From the NCBI RefSeq assembly GCF_003797185.1, contig NZ_RKMH01000002.1:62001-126000 (forward strand): a stretch of DNA of 64,000 nt, in the 5' to 3' direction. Both the position numbers and the translations under genes were made by a program. Positions 27,449 to 36,351 of the stretch are shown in pieces. Numbering within the stretch: the first letter of the stretch is position 1; the number at the start of each line of letters is the position of its first letter. The stretch is from Gordonia oryzae (GTDB taxonomy: Bacteria; Actinomycetota; Actinomycetes; Mycobacteriales; Mycobacteriaceae). Under the pieces are notes generated by a model that saw only the letters and a program-made list of their open reading frames with translations, was not told where the DNA came from and ran no database searches.

Positions 27449-28579
27449 ATGAGCCCCGCACGCACCATCGACATCGATCGTCGCGCCGACCGCTCCTGGG
27501 CTGACAACGCGGTCCGGCTGATCGAGGCCGACGCGCGCCGCAGCGCCGACACCCATCTGCTGCGGGTGGAGCTACCCGACTGGTCCCGCTGGACCGCCGC
27601 CGACGGCACGCCGGGCGGCGTCGACCTGTATCTCAAGGACGAGAGCACCCACCCGACCGGCTCGCTCAAACACCGATTGGCGCGATCGCTGTTCCTGTAT
27701 GCGATCTGCAACGGATGGATCGCCGAGGGCACCACCGTCATCGAGGCGTCGTCGGGATCGACCGCGGTCAGCGAAGCCTATTTCGCGCACCTGATCGGCG
27801 TGCCGTTCCTCGCGGTGATGACGTCGTCGACCTCGCCCGCCAAGACCTCCCTGATCGAACGGGAGGGCGGCCGTTGCCATTTCGTCGAACGGCCGGCGCA
27901 GGTGTACGCCGAGGCATTGCGTCTCGAGGCCGAACTCGGCGGCCACTTCATCGACCAGTTCACGATGGCCGAGCGGGCCACCGACTGGCGTGGTAACAAC
28001 AACATCGCCGAGTCGATCTTCGCGCAGATGGCTGACGAGGAGTACCCGATCCCGACGTGGATCGTGGTCGGTGCGGGCACCGGCGGCACGTCGGCGACCC
28101 TGGGGCGCTACCTGCGCTACCGCCGTCACCCCACCTGGCTGGCCGTCGTCGACCCGGAGAACTCGGTGTTCCTGCCCGCCTACGAGGGCGGCGACGGCAC
28201 CCTGACCTCCGAGATCGGTTCGCGCATCGAGGGAATCGGTCGCCCGCGCGTCGAGCCCTCTTTTGTCTCCCAGGTCATCGACCGCATGATCGGTGTCCCC
28301 GACACCGCCTCCATCGCCACCGCCCGCTGCGTCAGCGAACGACTGGGTCGCCGCGTCGGCGGTTCCACCGGCACCAACATGTGGGGCGCACTGAAACTGG
28401 TCTCGGAGATGGTCGCCGGACGACAGTCCGGCAGCATCGTCACATTGCTGTGTGACCCTGGGGAGCGTTACAGCACAACATATTTCGACGACGACTGGCT
28501 TGCCGCCCAGCAGCTCGACCTCACCGCGCCGACGACCGTCCTCGACGAGTTCTTCGCCACCGGTCGGTTCCCAGGCTGA
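27449..28579 (+). CDS. cds1: PLP-dependent L-cysteine desulfhydrase (Cds1-like)
   Basis: The 376-residue fold-type II PLP enzyme has the PLP lysine in [13 protein letters not shown], the phosphate-binding loop [12 protein letters not shown] and a [15 protein letters not shown] glycine loop. The overall pattern matches the Rv3684 (Cds1) type rather than CysK or CysM. Cds1 degrades cysteine to sulfide, pyruvate and ammonia. It starts 20 nt after the DUF4229 gene. Alternative: another cysteine synthase-like lyase. Confidence 0.8.
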   Translation: MSPARTIDIDRRADRSWADNAVRLIEADARRSADTHLLRVELPDWSRWTAADGTPGGVDLYLKDESTHPTGSLKHRLARSLFLYAICNGWIAEGTTVIEASSGSTAVSEAYFAHLIGVPFLAVMTSSTSPAKTSLIEREGGRCHFVERPAQVYAEALRLEAELGGHFIDQFTMAERATDWRGNNNIAESIFAQMADEEYPIPTWIVVGAGTGGTSATLGRYLRYRRHPTWLAVVDPENSVFLPAYEGGDGTLTSEIGSRIEGIGRPRVEPSFVSQVIDRMIGVPDTASIATARCVSERLGRRVGGSTGTNMWGALKLVSEMVAGRQSGSIVTLLCDPGERYSTTYFDDDWLAAQQLDLTAPTTVLDEFFATGRFPG

Positions 28580-28645
28580 TCCGGGAACGCCGGCCACCGC
28601 GGCGAACGCCGACGGCCGCACCCGCGCTCTGGCTACCATCGACCC

Positions 28646-29350
28646 ATGGCCGTGGGGGAGCGCAACCTCGTCGAGGCAGTCGACGTCGTCCGTGAATACA
28701 AGTTGGGACAGGAGCGGGTACGCGCCCTCGACGGGGTGAGCCTGACGCTGCCCGGCGGGCAGTTCGTGTCGATCGTCGGCCCCTCGGGTGCCGGCAAATC
28801 GACGCTGCTACACGTGATGGGCGCACTCGACACCCCCACCTCGGGGTCCATCCACGTCGACGGCGTCGATCTCGGTGCCCTCGACGACAACGCGGCCTCC
28901 GAGTTCCGGCGCCATCGCGTCGGCTTCATCTTCCAGTTCTTCAATCTCGTCCCGACGATGTCGGCGTGGGAAAACGTTGCGTTGCCCCGGCTCCTCGACT
29001 CCACGTCGCTGCGCCGGGCCAAACCGCGCGCCGTCGAGCTGTTGGAGCGGGTCGGTCTCGGTGACCGCATCAACCACCGGCCGTCGGAGCTGTCGGGCGG
29101 GCAGATGCAGCGGGTGGCGATCGCCCGCTCACTCATCATGGACCCGGCGATCCTGCTCGCCGACGAGCCGACCGGGAATCTCGACTCCACCACCGGAGGT
29201 TCTGTGCTGCAACTGCTCGCCGACGTCGCCCACGGTGTGGGCGCTCATGACGAGCACACCGGCCGGCTGGTCGTCATGGTGACCCACGACGAGCACGCCG
29301 CGGCGGTCGCCGACACCACGATCACCGTCCGGGACGGAAAGATCGCGTGA
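28646..29350 (+). CDS. ABC transporter ATP-binding protein (MacB/LolD type)
   Basis: The 234-residue ATPase has Walker A GPSGAGKST, Q-loop FQFFNLVPTMSAWENV, signature LSGGQMQRVAIARSL and Walker B ILLADEPTGNLD. The Q-loop and length place it in the LolD/MacB/FtsE group that partners with FtsX-like permeases. TACCAT ends 6 nt before ATG 28646, suggesting leaderless expression. The stop overlaps the permease start (GTGA). Confidence 0.93.
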   Translation: MAVGERNLVEAVDVVREYKLGQERVRALDGVSLTLPGGQFVSIVGPSGAGKSTLLHVMGALDTPTSGSIHVDGVDLGALDDNAASEFRRHRVGFIFQFFNLVPTMSAWENVALPRLLDSTSLRRAKPRAVELLERVGLGDRINHRPSELSGGQMQRVAIARSLIMDPAILLADEPTGNLDSTTGGSVLQLLADVAHGVGAHDEHTGRLVVMVTHDEHAAAVADTTITVRDGKIA

Positions 29351-31911
29351 GGCGGGGCGCCGGGGGTCTCGTCGCCGGGTTTCTCGCCGGCGTCACCCGC
29401 ATCAGGGTGCTCAATCTGCGCGAGATCAGGACCCACCGGATGCGCGTGTTCACCTCACTCAGTGTGGTCGTGGTGTCCTCGGCACTGCTGGTCGCGGTAT
29501 TGAGCACCTACGGTTCGTTCACCGCGTCGGTGCGGGCCTTCAACTCGGCGATCTCCGGTGCCGCCGACCTCGAGGTCGCCGCCATCGCCGACTCCGGTGT
29601 CGACGCGGGCCTGGCCGCCGAACTGCGTCGTGACCTGTCCGACGCCAAGGCGGTGGTCCCGTTGATCCGCGGGTCGATCACCGTGGGCGGCACGCAGATC
29701 CCGTTGCTGGGATCGGACTTTCGGGTCACGGCGTTGTCGGGGGATCTCGCCGCCGCGCAGGGCGGGGCGTCGATCTCACCGGCCGACCTGGAGAACGGGA
29801 TCATCGTCGGACCCGCCACCGGACTGCATCCCGGACAACGACTCACGATCGGTGACGATGAGGTACGCGTCGCCCGGGTGGTCTCCGGACCCGACGCCGA
29901 CAAGCTCAACGAAGGGAGGTACGTGTTCGCGTATCTGCCGTTGGCGCAACGTCTCACCGACTTGGCCGGCCCGGCGGGCACTGCGGGTCGGGTGACCTCG
30001 ATCCTCCTCGTCGCCACACCGGGAGCCGATGTTGGACATCTGCGCGCGGAGGCCACCCGCGTCGTCGACGGTCGAGCTGTCGTGGTGAACCCCGACTTCC
30101 GAGCCAAGCAAGCGGAATTGGCGAACTCGGTGACCCGCGACTCGACACTGTTGGTGGCCTTGGTGTCGCTGGTGATTGCCGCCTTCCTGGTGTTCAACAC
30201 CATGAATATGGCGGTGGCCGCCCGGCGCCGATCCCTGGCGATGGTGCGCGCGTTGGGTGCCCGCCGCACCCACCTCGTCGGTGACATGCTTGGCGAGGCA
30301 GCGTTGTTCGGCATCGTCGGGGGTGGGATCGGGGTACCCGTCGGTGTTCTCGCGGGACGATGGGCGGTCTCTCAAGTCCCGGAGACGACCCGCGACGGGG
30401 TGACCATCGCGATCACCTACCATCTGCCCGCGTATGTACCGGTCCTCGCGATCCTCGCCTGCGTCATCTCCTGCGTCGGTGCGACGAGTCTGGCTGCGCG
30501 ATCGGTGTTCTCGGTGTCCCCGGTGGAGGCGATGAGTCCCGGCGAGGTCGCTGATGGCGTGCCCCGGCGTGGAGTGGCGGTAGGGGTGGCGGGAATCGTC
30601 GGCGTCGCCACGGTGATCGGGGCCTGGATCATCGTGTTCACAGTCCCCGGTAGGCCCGCCATCGTCGCGGGCGCCGTCTACGCGGTCGGTGCGTTGCTGA
30701 TCTGCTTCGCGTTCACCCGACCGCTGGTCTCCGCTATCGTGCTGTTGGCCAGGCTATTCCGCGGCCCGGGCCGACTGGCATCGGTGAATACCGAGCGTGC
30801 CCCGCGTCGGGCGTGGGCCACTCTGATGACGGTGGCCGTCGCGATCGCCGTCGGTATGGGAACCTCTGGCGCCCTGGACAATCTCGTCTCGTCGATCTCC
30901 ACATCCCTCGACGGCCTCGGCGATCCGGACTTCTACCTCTCCTCCACCACCTCGGACGAGGTGCCACTGGGTCCTGTCCTGCCGCCGCAGATAGCCACCG
31001 AGGTCGCCGCGGTATCCGGGGTGAGCGCGGTGATCGGCGGCCAGTGGGCCAACGTCAACCTCGGTGAGGACCGCGCCCTCGTCCAGGGACTGGTGCCCGG
31101 CTCACGCGCCCCATTCATGCGCAAGGCGAGCCCCGATGCGGTCCGTCAGGTTCTCGCCGGCAACGGGATCATTCTGTCGAATGTGCTCGCCCGTGCCCTG
31201 GGCGTCCGCACCGGCGACGTCCTGCGCATCGCCACACCGACGGGCTACCAGCAGACGGTGGTCCGCGACACCGTCGACTACGTAGCCATCGACTCCGGCG
31301 CCGCCGCGGTGTCAAGCGCCCTGCTCGGCCGATGGTTCGCTCGGCCCGGTGACACCTACCTGCAGGTGATCACCGCGCCCGGCGCCGACAAGACACAGGT
31401 GCGCGCGGCCCTTGACCGCGTTGCGGCGCAGATCCCGTTCGACGGCGGACTGCACGCCCACGTCTACACCGGCGCCGAGGCGCTAGCTGCCACCCAACGC
31501 CAAGCCCAACAGGCCGGCGGCTTCACCGTCGCCATCCAGTGGATCGTGTCGGCGGCGGCGTCCGTGGCGCTGCTCAACACCCTGTTGTTGTCGGTGATCG
31601 AACGCCGGCGCGAACTCGGCGTCTTGCGCGCTATGGGCGCCTCCCGACGCTTCCTCTCTCAGATGGTGCTCGCCGAAGCCGGGGCGGTCGCCGTTGTGGG
31701 CGCACTGCTCGGACTCGTCGTCGGCGTGGTCTTGCACGTGCTGAGCGACGAGATACTCAGTGCGACCACTTCGTTGGACATCGTCTACTCGCCCCGTCCG
31801 ATCACCGTGGTGTTCGTCGGAGTGTCGGTGGTGTTGTGTCTTGTCGGTGCGCTGGTGCCCGCCCGCCGGGCCGCACGCATGAACATCACCGAGTCCATCG
31901 CCAACGAGTAG
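29347..31911 (+). CDS. FtsX-like ABC transporter permease
   Basis: The 854-residue protein has two FtsX modules. One N-terminal TM is followed by an external domain, then three TMs near residues 260-400 (with NTMNMAVAARRRSLAMVRALGA). Further central TMs, a second external domain and three C-terminal TMs follow (with SVIERRRELGVLRAMGASRRF). This architecture belongs to lipoprotein, peptide or antibiotic exporters of the MacB class. It is coupled to the ATPase by a 4-nt overlap. The cargo is unknown. Confidence 0.9.
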   Translation: MRRGAGGLVAGFLAGVTRIRVLNLREIRTHRMRVFTSLSVVVVSSALLVAVLSTYGSFTASVRAFNSAISGAADLEVAAIADSGVDAGLAAELRRDLSDAKAVVPLIRGSITVGGTQIPLLGSDFRVTALSGDLAAAQGGASISPADLENGIIVGPATGLHPGQRLTIGDDEVRVARVVSGPDADKLNEGRYVFAYLPLAQRLTDLAGPAGTAGRVTSILLVATPGADVGHLRAEATRVVDGRAVVVNPDFRAKQAELANSVTRDSTLLVALVSLVIAAFLVFNTMNMAVAARRRSLAMVRALGARRTHLVGDMLGEAALFGIVGGGIGVPVGVLAGRWAVSQVPETTRDGVTIAITYHLPAYVPVLAILACVISCVGATSLAARSVFSVSPVEAMSPGEVADGVPRRGVAVGVAGIVGVATVIGAWIIVFTVPGRPAIVAGAVYAVGALLICFAFTRPLVSAIVLLARLFRGPGRLASVNTERAPRRAWATLMTVAVAIAVGMGTSGALDNLVSSISTSLDGLGDPDFYLSSTTSDEVPLGPVLPPQIATEVAAVSGVSAVIGGQWANVNLGEDRALVQGLVPGSRAPFMRKASPDAVRQVLAGNGIILSNVLARALGVRTGDVLRIATPTGYQQTVVRDTVDYVAIDSGAAAVSSALLGRWFARPGDTYLQVITAPGADKTQVRAALDRVAAQIPFDGGLHAHVYTGAEALAATQRQAQQAGGFTVAIQWIVSAAASVALLNTLLLSVIERRRELGVLRAMGASRRFLSQMVLAEAGAVAVVGALLGLVVGVVLHVLSDEILSATTSLDIVYSPRPITVVFVGVSVVLCLVGALVPARRAARMNITESIANE

Positions 31912-31919
31912 CGCCCCAC

Positions 31920-32105
31920 TCTCGCGACAGCGCCCGTCCCATCGCCGACAGCGCCCTTCCCGTCGCCGACAGCGCCCTTCCCGTCGCCGACGGCGCCCGT
32001 CGCGCCGCCGACAGCGCCCGTCATCCTGCCGACGGCGCTCTTCCCGTCGCCGACAGCGCCCGTCATCCTGCCGACGGCGCTCTTCCCATCGCCGACAGCG
32101 CCCGC
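31920..32105 (+). repeat. GACAGCGC repeat cluster D (9 copies)
   Basis: Nine copies of TCGCCGACAGCGCCC-type units follow the permease stop. Three of them carry GACGGCGC instead of GACAGCGC. The array ends about 25 bp before the promoter of the HTH gene. Confidence 0.9.
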
Positions 32106-32117
32106 GTGAAACGGATC

Positions 32118-32163
32118 GTCAATAATTCTTGACAACCATTCGACGTCAACATAACCTGACACC
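32118..32163 (+). promoter_or_regulatory. Consensus promoter with overlapping inverted repeat; leaderless start
   Basis: TTGACA (32129-32134), a 17-bp spacer and TAACCT (32152-32157) form a near-ideal housekeeping promoter. The -10 ends 6 nt before ATG 32164, so transcription should start at or next to the A of the start codon. GTCAATAATTCTTGAC (32118-32133) is an inverted repeat covering the -35 and could be a repressor site. Confidence 0.72.
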
Positions 32164-32406
32164 ATGCACGACGAACAGACCAACGAACCCACCGAGGCCG
32201 ACCGCCTCGCCGGGGCCGCCGCGAGCGATGACCCTTCTCGAGGTCTGGCCGCGGTACGCGCCCTGCGCACCCTGGCCGACCGCCTCGAGGAAGTTCAGGT
32301 CGCCAACGCCCGTGACCAGGGCTGGAGCTGGCAGGCGATCGCAGATGTTCTGCAGATCAGCCGGCAGGCCGTGCACCAGAAGCACTCACAACGCGATGCC
32401 CAGTGA
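32164..32406 (+). CDS. Small helix-turn-helix protein paired with Clp-N protein
   Basis: The 80-residue protein consists of an acidic leader and a helical segment RALRTLADRLEEVQVANAR. A helix-turn-helix follows (GWSWQAIADVLQISRQAVHQ), typical of small regulators encoded just before Clp N-domain proteins in actinobacteria. It has a strong promoter and no ribosome site, so it is likely leaderless. An inverted repeat over the -35 suggests autoregulation (inference). The Clp-N gene starts 31 nt after its stop. Confidence 0.78.
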   Translation: MHDEQTNEPTEADRLAGAAASDDPSRGLAAVRALRTLADRLEEVQVANARDQGWSWQAIADVLQISRQAVHQKHSQRDAQ

Positions 32407-32437
32407 TGGGCCGCACGACTTCGTAAGGAGAACCATC

Positions 32438-33388
32438 ATGTTCGGTCGATTCACTCGAGACGACAAGATGCTGCTGGCATTCGCCACGCAAGAAGCCGCC
32501 GACCTGGAACACCACCGGCTCGGTAACGACCACCTCATCCTCGGGATGCTGTGCAATGCACGGACGCCGCTGTACGGCGTACTCACCGAGGCGGGGTTGA
32601 ACCTGATCGACGCGCGAGACGCCTCCCGCGCCTATCACGACGAGAACGACACCGACGACGACGCCGCTGCCGAGCAGAACGCCGCCGACCGCTACGAGGA
32701 AGACCGAGAAGCGTTGCGCTCCATCGGAATCGACCTCGACAAAGTACGTGCGGCGGTCCGCGACCGCTTCGGCGACGACCTCGCCGACGGCTGGGCCGAG
32801 CGCCCGCACCGGGGCCGCGGACGCGGACGCGGGGACTGCGGTCCCCGAGGCGGCCGGGGCCGCGGACATGGCCACGGGCGTGGTCGCGGACGCGGCGGCT
32901 ACGGACCGCAGGCCTGGGGCCCTCAACCGTGGGGACCGCAAGCCTGGGGACCACAGGGTTACGGACCACAGGGTTACGGGCCACAGGGTTACGGACCCCA
33001 GGGCTGGGGCCCGGCGCCCTGGGCACCGCAAGACGCCGACGCCGAGGACGGACAGTCCAAGGGCTGGGACCCCGACCGCCGCGGACGCGGCTGGGACGGA
33101 GCCGAATTCGGCACCGGCGGACCCTTCGAATCCGGTCGCGGCCGACGTGGCCCGCGCGGTCGCGGCATGCGCCCGCGTTTCGCCCCGCAGGTGCGTCAGG
33201 CGCTCGAGGCTGCGGCCCGCATCGCCCGTGAACGCAACGACCGCGGGCTCCGCGCCGAGTACCTGCTGCTCGGCATCATCGAGGTCGCCGACCCCGCGTC
33301 GGTGGCCGTGATCAATTCGGCGACCACTCCGGACGATCTCAAGGCCGCGATCCTCGCGAGCCTGCCAGAGGCGCCGGCCGGAGTCTGA
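32438..33388 (+). CDS. Double Clp-N-domain protein with Gly/Arg/Pro/Gln-rich insert
   Basis: The 316-residue protein lacks any AAA+ ATPase module. Residues 1-85 form one Clp N-like half (LLAFATQEAADLEHHRLGNDHLILGML) and residues about 240-316 the second (ALEAAARIARERNDRGLRAEYLLLGIIEV). Between them lies a low-complexity region of RGRGRG and GPQGYGPQGW repeats. Clp N-domains bind substrates or adaptors, so it may be a free adaptor or decoy for ClpC/ClpB (inference). TAAGGAG precedes the ATG by 8 nt. The upstream HTH gene is its likely regulator. Confidence 0.82.
   Translation: MFGRFTRDDKMLLAFATQEAADLEHHRLGNDHLILGMLCNARTPLYGVLTEAGLNLIDARDASRAYHDENDTDDDAAAEQNAADRYEEDREALRSIGIDLDKVRAAVRDRFGDDLADGWAERPHRGRGRGRGDCGPRGGRGRGHGHGRGRGRGGYGPQAWGPQPWGPQAWGPQGYGPQGYGPQGYGPQGWGPAPWAPQDADAEDGQSKGWDPDRRGRGWDGAEFGTGGPFESGRGRRGPRGRGMRPRFAPQVRQALEAAARIARERNDRGLRAEYLLLGIIEVADPASVAVINSATTPDDLKAAILASLPEAPAGV
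32951..32995 (+). repeat. 15-bp coding tandem repeat in the Clp-N gene
   Basis: Three copies of a CCACAGGGTTACGGA unit encode the GPQGY pentapeptide repeats. Related degenerate units (TGGGGACCGCAA type) flank them, so the insert has grown by in-frame 15-bp duplications. Confidence 0.85.
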
Positions 33389-33407
33389 CACCTCGCCCCG
33401 CCGACGA

Positions 33408-33446
33408 GAAAGCCGGCCGTATGCACTATGGGTACGGTCGGCTTTC
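33408..33446. terminator. Hairpin terminator after Clp-N gene
   Basis: GAAAGCCGGCCGTA (33408-33421) pairs with TACGGTCGGCTTTC (33433-33446) with one G-U pair and an 11-nt loop. It lies 20 bp after the stop. No U-tract. Confidence 0.6.
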
Positions 33447-33627
33447 GGTATGCGCCGCAACGGAACCCGGCGTATCGGACGTCCGACTACGCGGGTGCGG
33501 TGATGCGCGCACGGAACCGTCGATCACTCCGGCGCCCGATCCGACGACCCCGCACCAGGAAATGAGCACCTCCGGATGAGCCGGTCCCTGATATTGCGAC
33601 CACCCGCTCGTCCTGCGATGCGTCCAG

Positions 33628-35360
33628 GTGCGCGCGGTCACCGACGTCACGCCGCGCATGCGGCGCGTCACCGTCGGCGGTGAGCAACTCGGTGCCTTCG
33701 CCCGCGGCGGAATGTCGTTCCCCGCCTTCGCCGCTCCCGCGTTCGACGACCACATCAAGCTCATCTTCGCTCCCGGCGCCGATATCACCGACGCGCTGCC
33801 CCGCCAACAGGAGAACGGCATCGACTGGTTGCCGTCAGAGCACCGGGTGACACGCGATTACACTCCGCACCACCACGATCCGCAGGCGCTCGAGATGCAG
33901 TTGGACTTCGTCGTCCACACCGAGGGCGACGCGTCGGGCCCCGCCGAGCAGTGGGTGCGTTCGGTGCAACCGGGCGACGACCTTTGGTTCGTCGGACCCA
34001 AGGCCTCCACCGTGATTCCCGACGACGTCGCCGAGTTGCTGCTCATCGGCGACGAGACCGCGATCCCTGCGATCGCCCGCTTCTTCGCCGAGCGTCCGCT
34101 CGATGTGCCGACCCGTGTGATCCTCGTCGTTACGTCGCAGAATGCGGTGCAGGATATCGCGATCGATGACGACGATCGACTGGACTGGGTCATCGGTGCG
34201 CCCGGCGACCGTGACGCGTTGGTGGCTGCGGTTACCGATGCTGCGCCTGTCCGTCGTCCCGCCTATGTATGGGCGTCGGCGGAGAGCCGGGCGCTGCTCC
34301 CGCTGCGCCGACTCGTGACACGCGACTGGGGTATTCCCAAGTCGCACAGCGACATCACCGGATACTGGCACATTCGTGACGAAACCGCCGATGCCGCAGC
34401 AGGCGGCGAATCGCCCTCTGCGGGTGTACCCGTCATGCCGATCGGGTCGCCGGTGGCGTGGATGGCCACCCGCGCGGCCCTGCGGCTCGGGGTGATCGAC
34501 GCGCTCTCCGGCGGAGGTCGCTCCCGCGGAGAGGTCGCCACGGCCACCACAATCCCTGTGGCGAGCCTGGATTCGCTGCTGGGTGTTCTTGTTCCCTGCG
34601 GTGTACTCAGTGTTCGCGGCGACGGGATCGTCCTCGGCCCGGTGGGGGAGCGGTTCCTCGACGACGAGCATGCCCGTGAGGAATTCGACGGTCTCTACGC
34701 CGAGCAGGTGCTCGCCCTCTGTGGGCTCGCCGACGCGTTGCAGGCCGGGCGACCGGCCTGGGCGGAGCGCACGGGTGACACCCTGCGGACCCATGTGGCC
34801 GCGTCGGCGGAGAACTATGCCGAACTGGTCGAAGAGGCGGAGGGGCTTGTCTTCCTGATGCCCGCGCTTGCCGCACTTCCGCTGTGGTCCAAGTGTTCTC
34901 GAATCGCCATCGGCGGCCCGGCCGCGCTCGTCGTCGCCGACGGACTGCGCACCGGCGGGGTGCGCGCGGCACTGACCGTGGTGGAGGAGCCGCCCCGCTG
35001 GCCGCGTTGCGCAGCGACGACCCGCCGCCCGGCGTCGACTTCGCCGATGAGTGGGGTGCCTCCGATGCCGCCGTGCTCGCCGGTGCGGTCGAGCATCGCA
35101 CCGACGACGAGATCATCGAGCATCTCGAGCGGGTCCGCGCCGCCACCGACACGCTGCTGCTGGTCGAGTCGACCGAAGCCGACGCCCTGAATGCCCGGGC
35201 CGCGGAGATGGCGGTGGCACTCGGAGCCGTCGGGGCGCCCCCGCGCACCGGTGCCGACCTCAAACGACTCGCACACGCCGCCGGCTGGTCCGTCGCCTCG
35301 GCCACTGCTCTCGGCTTGGGCGTCGAGTGTCTGGAGTTGTCGCCGACCCAGCCCGGCTGA
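33628..35360 (+). pseudogene. Siderophore-interacting protein fused to methyltransferase-like domain (frameshifted)
   Basis: Residues 1-270 match the siderophore-interacting/ViuB-type FAD reductase fold: VTPRMRRVTVGG, YTPHHHDP, LDFVVHTEGDASGPAEQWV, LLIGDETAIPAIARFF and the C-terminal ITGYWHIRDET. A second domain follows, with a winged-helix-like segment (AWMATRAALRLGVIDALSGGG) and a Rossmann-like region resembling O-methyltransferases. Near 34995-35005 the frame shifts by one base in a C-rich run. The true continuation (LAALRSDDPPPGVDFADEWG) is in another frame and ends at 35360. The 5' end is also unclear: homology reaches back to about 33601, but the only usable start is GTG 33628. Confidence 0.75.
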
Positions 35361-35370
35361 CACCTCCCGT

Positions 35371-35492
35371 CACCGACAGCGCCCTCCCCGCCGCCGACAG
35401 CGCCCTCCCCGCCGCCGACAGCGCCCTCCCCGCCGCCGACAGCGCCCTCCCCACCGCCGACAGCGCCCTCCCCCTCACCGACAGCGCCCGAA
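35371..35492 (+). repeat. GACAGCGC repeat cluster E (6 copies, regular 21-bp period)
   Basis: Six copies of CCGACAGCGCCCTCCCC-type units follow the siderophore-interacting gene at a nearly exact 21-bp period. It is the most regular array in the window. It ends about 30 bp before the TetR start. Confidence 0.9.
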
Positions 35493-35520
35493 TCGGCGGC
35501 GGCTGGTAGAACTGGATTTC

Positions 35521-36153
35521 ATGCCGCCCGCCCCGTCACTGCAGCGCGACGACATCGTCGACGCCGCGATCCGACTCATCGAACGTGATGGAGTCGAGGG
35601 CTTGAGCATGCGGCGTCTCGCGAATGAACTCGGGTCCAAACCGATGACGCTGTACAACTACGTCGACAACAAGTCCGAACTGCTGCAGCTCGTTCTCACC
35701 GAGGTCGCCGCGCGCATCCCGTGGTCCCGTCCGGAGGGGCCACCGCGCGAGCGGATGATCGCCGTTGCCGTCGACATGTACAACGAACTCGCCGCGATCT
35801 CCTGGATCGTCCCCATCCTGCGTGAGGGCACCACGGTCGGTGCGCCTGCACTCGTCCTTGTCGACACCTTCGTCTCTGCCGCAATCGAACTCGGCGTCGA
35901 CAAGGTGACCGCGATGTCGACGTGGCGCTCGGTCTGGTACATCGTCGCCTCCGAGTTGCAGTGGCAGGACACCCTGGCCCGACGCCGACCGGGCGAGAAG
36001 TCGTGGCATCAGACGATCGACCCCGACCTCCTCACCGGCGCGCCCACCATCGCGCGGTTGCTGCCGCATCTGATCGAGTACTCGCGCGCGTTCCGGGTGC
36101 GCGACGCGGTGGCGGCGCAGATCGACGGCGTGCTGTCCCATCTGAACGACTGA
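35521..36153 (+). CDS. TetR-family repressor (TetR_C-type), efflux regulator
   Basis: The 210-residue protein has an N-terminal HTH (LSMRRLANELGSKPMTLYNYV, about residues 30-50) and a TetR_C-like ligand domain (MYNELAAISWIVPILREGT). TAGAAC lies 8 nt before ATG 35521. It precedes an MFS drug-efflux gene, and a perfect 26-bp palindrome sits in front of that gene, so it is the probable repressor of the pump (inference). Confidence 0.87.
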   Translation: MPPAPSLQRDDIVDAAIRLIERDGVEGLSMRRLANELGSKPMTLYNYVDNKSELLQLVLTEVAARIPWSRPEGPPRERMIAVAVDMYNELAAISWIVPILREGTTVGAPALVLVDTFVSAAIELGVDKVTAMSTWRSVWYIVASELQWQDTLARRRPGEKSWHQTIDPDLLTGAPTIARLLPHLIEYSRAFRVRDAVAAQIDGVLSHLND

Positions 36154-36173
36154 CCCGGCCGGCCGGATCTCCG

Positions 36174-36270
36174 AGCGCTGTCGGCACCTACCAGAGCGCC
36201 GTCGGCGCAACACCAAGCGCTGTCGGCACCAGACCGGGCGCTGTCGGCGACGACCCGAGCGCTCTCGACA
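36174..36270 (-). repeat. GACAGCGC repeat cluster F (5 copies, inverted orientation)
   Basis: Five copies of GCGCTGTCGGC, one with GCGCCGTCGGC and one with GCGCTCTCGAC, follow the TetR stop codon and end about 27 bp before the efflux operator. Confidence 0.88.
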
Positions 36271-36296
36271 TCAACGGGCACTCAGGCTAGCCTTTG

Positions 36297-36322
36297 GTAC
36301 GCGTACGTAAACGTACGCGTAC
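36297..36322 (+). promoter_or_regulatory. Perfect 26-bp palindromic operator upstream of MFS gene
   Basis: GTACGCGTACGT, two A residues, and ACGTACGCGTAC form an exact dyad at 36297-36322, about 30 bp before the MFS start. Size and position are typical of a TetR operator. The regulator encoded just upstream is the natural candidate. Confidence 0.75.
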
Positions 36323-36351
36323 TGAATGTGACCCGAGAGGCCTCACCGTCA

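Noticed and set aside
35371..35492. Possible CRISPR array (regular 21-bp spaced repeats)
   Set aside because: Spacers are only about 8-10 bp and nearly identical, no cas genes are present, and five similar clusters occur in both orientations.
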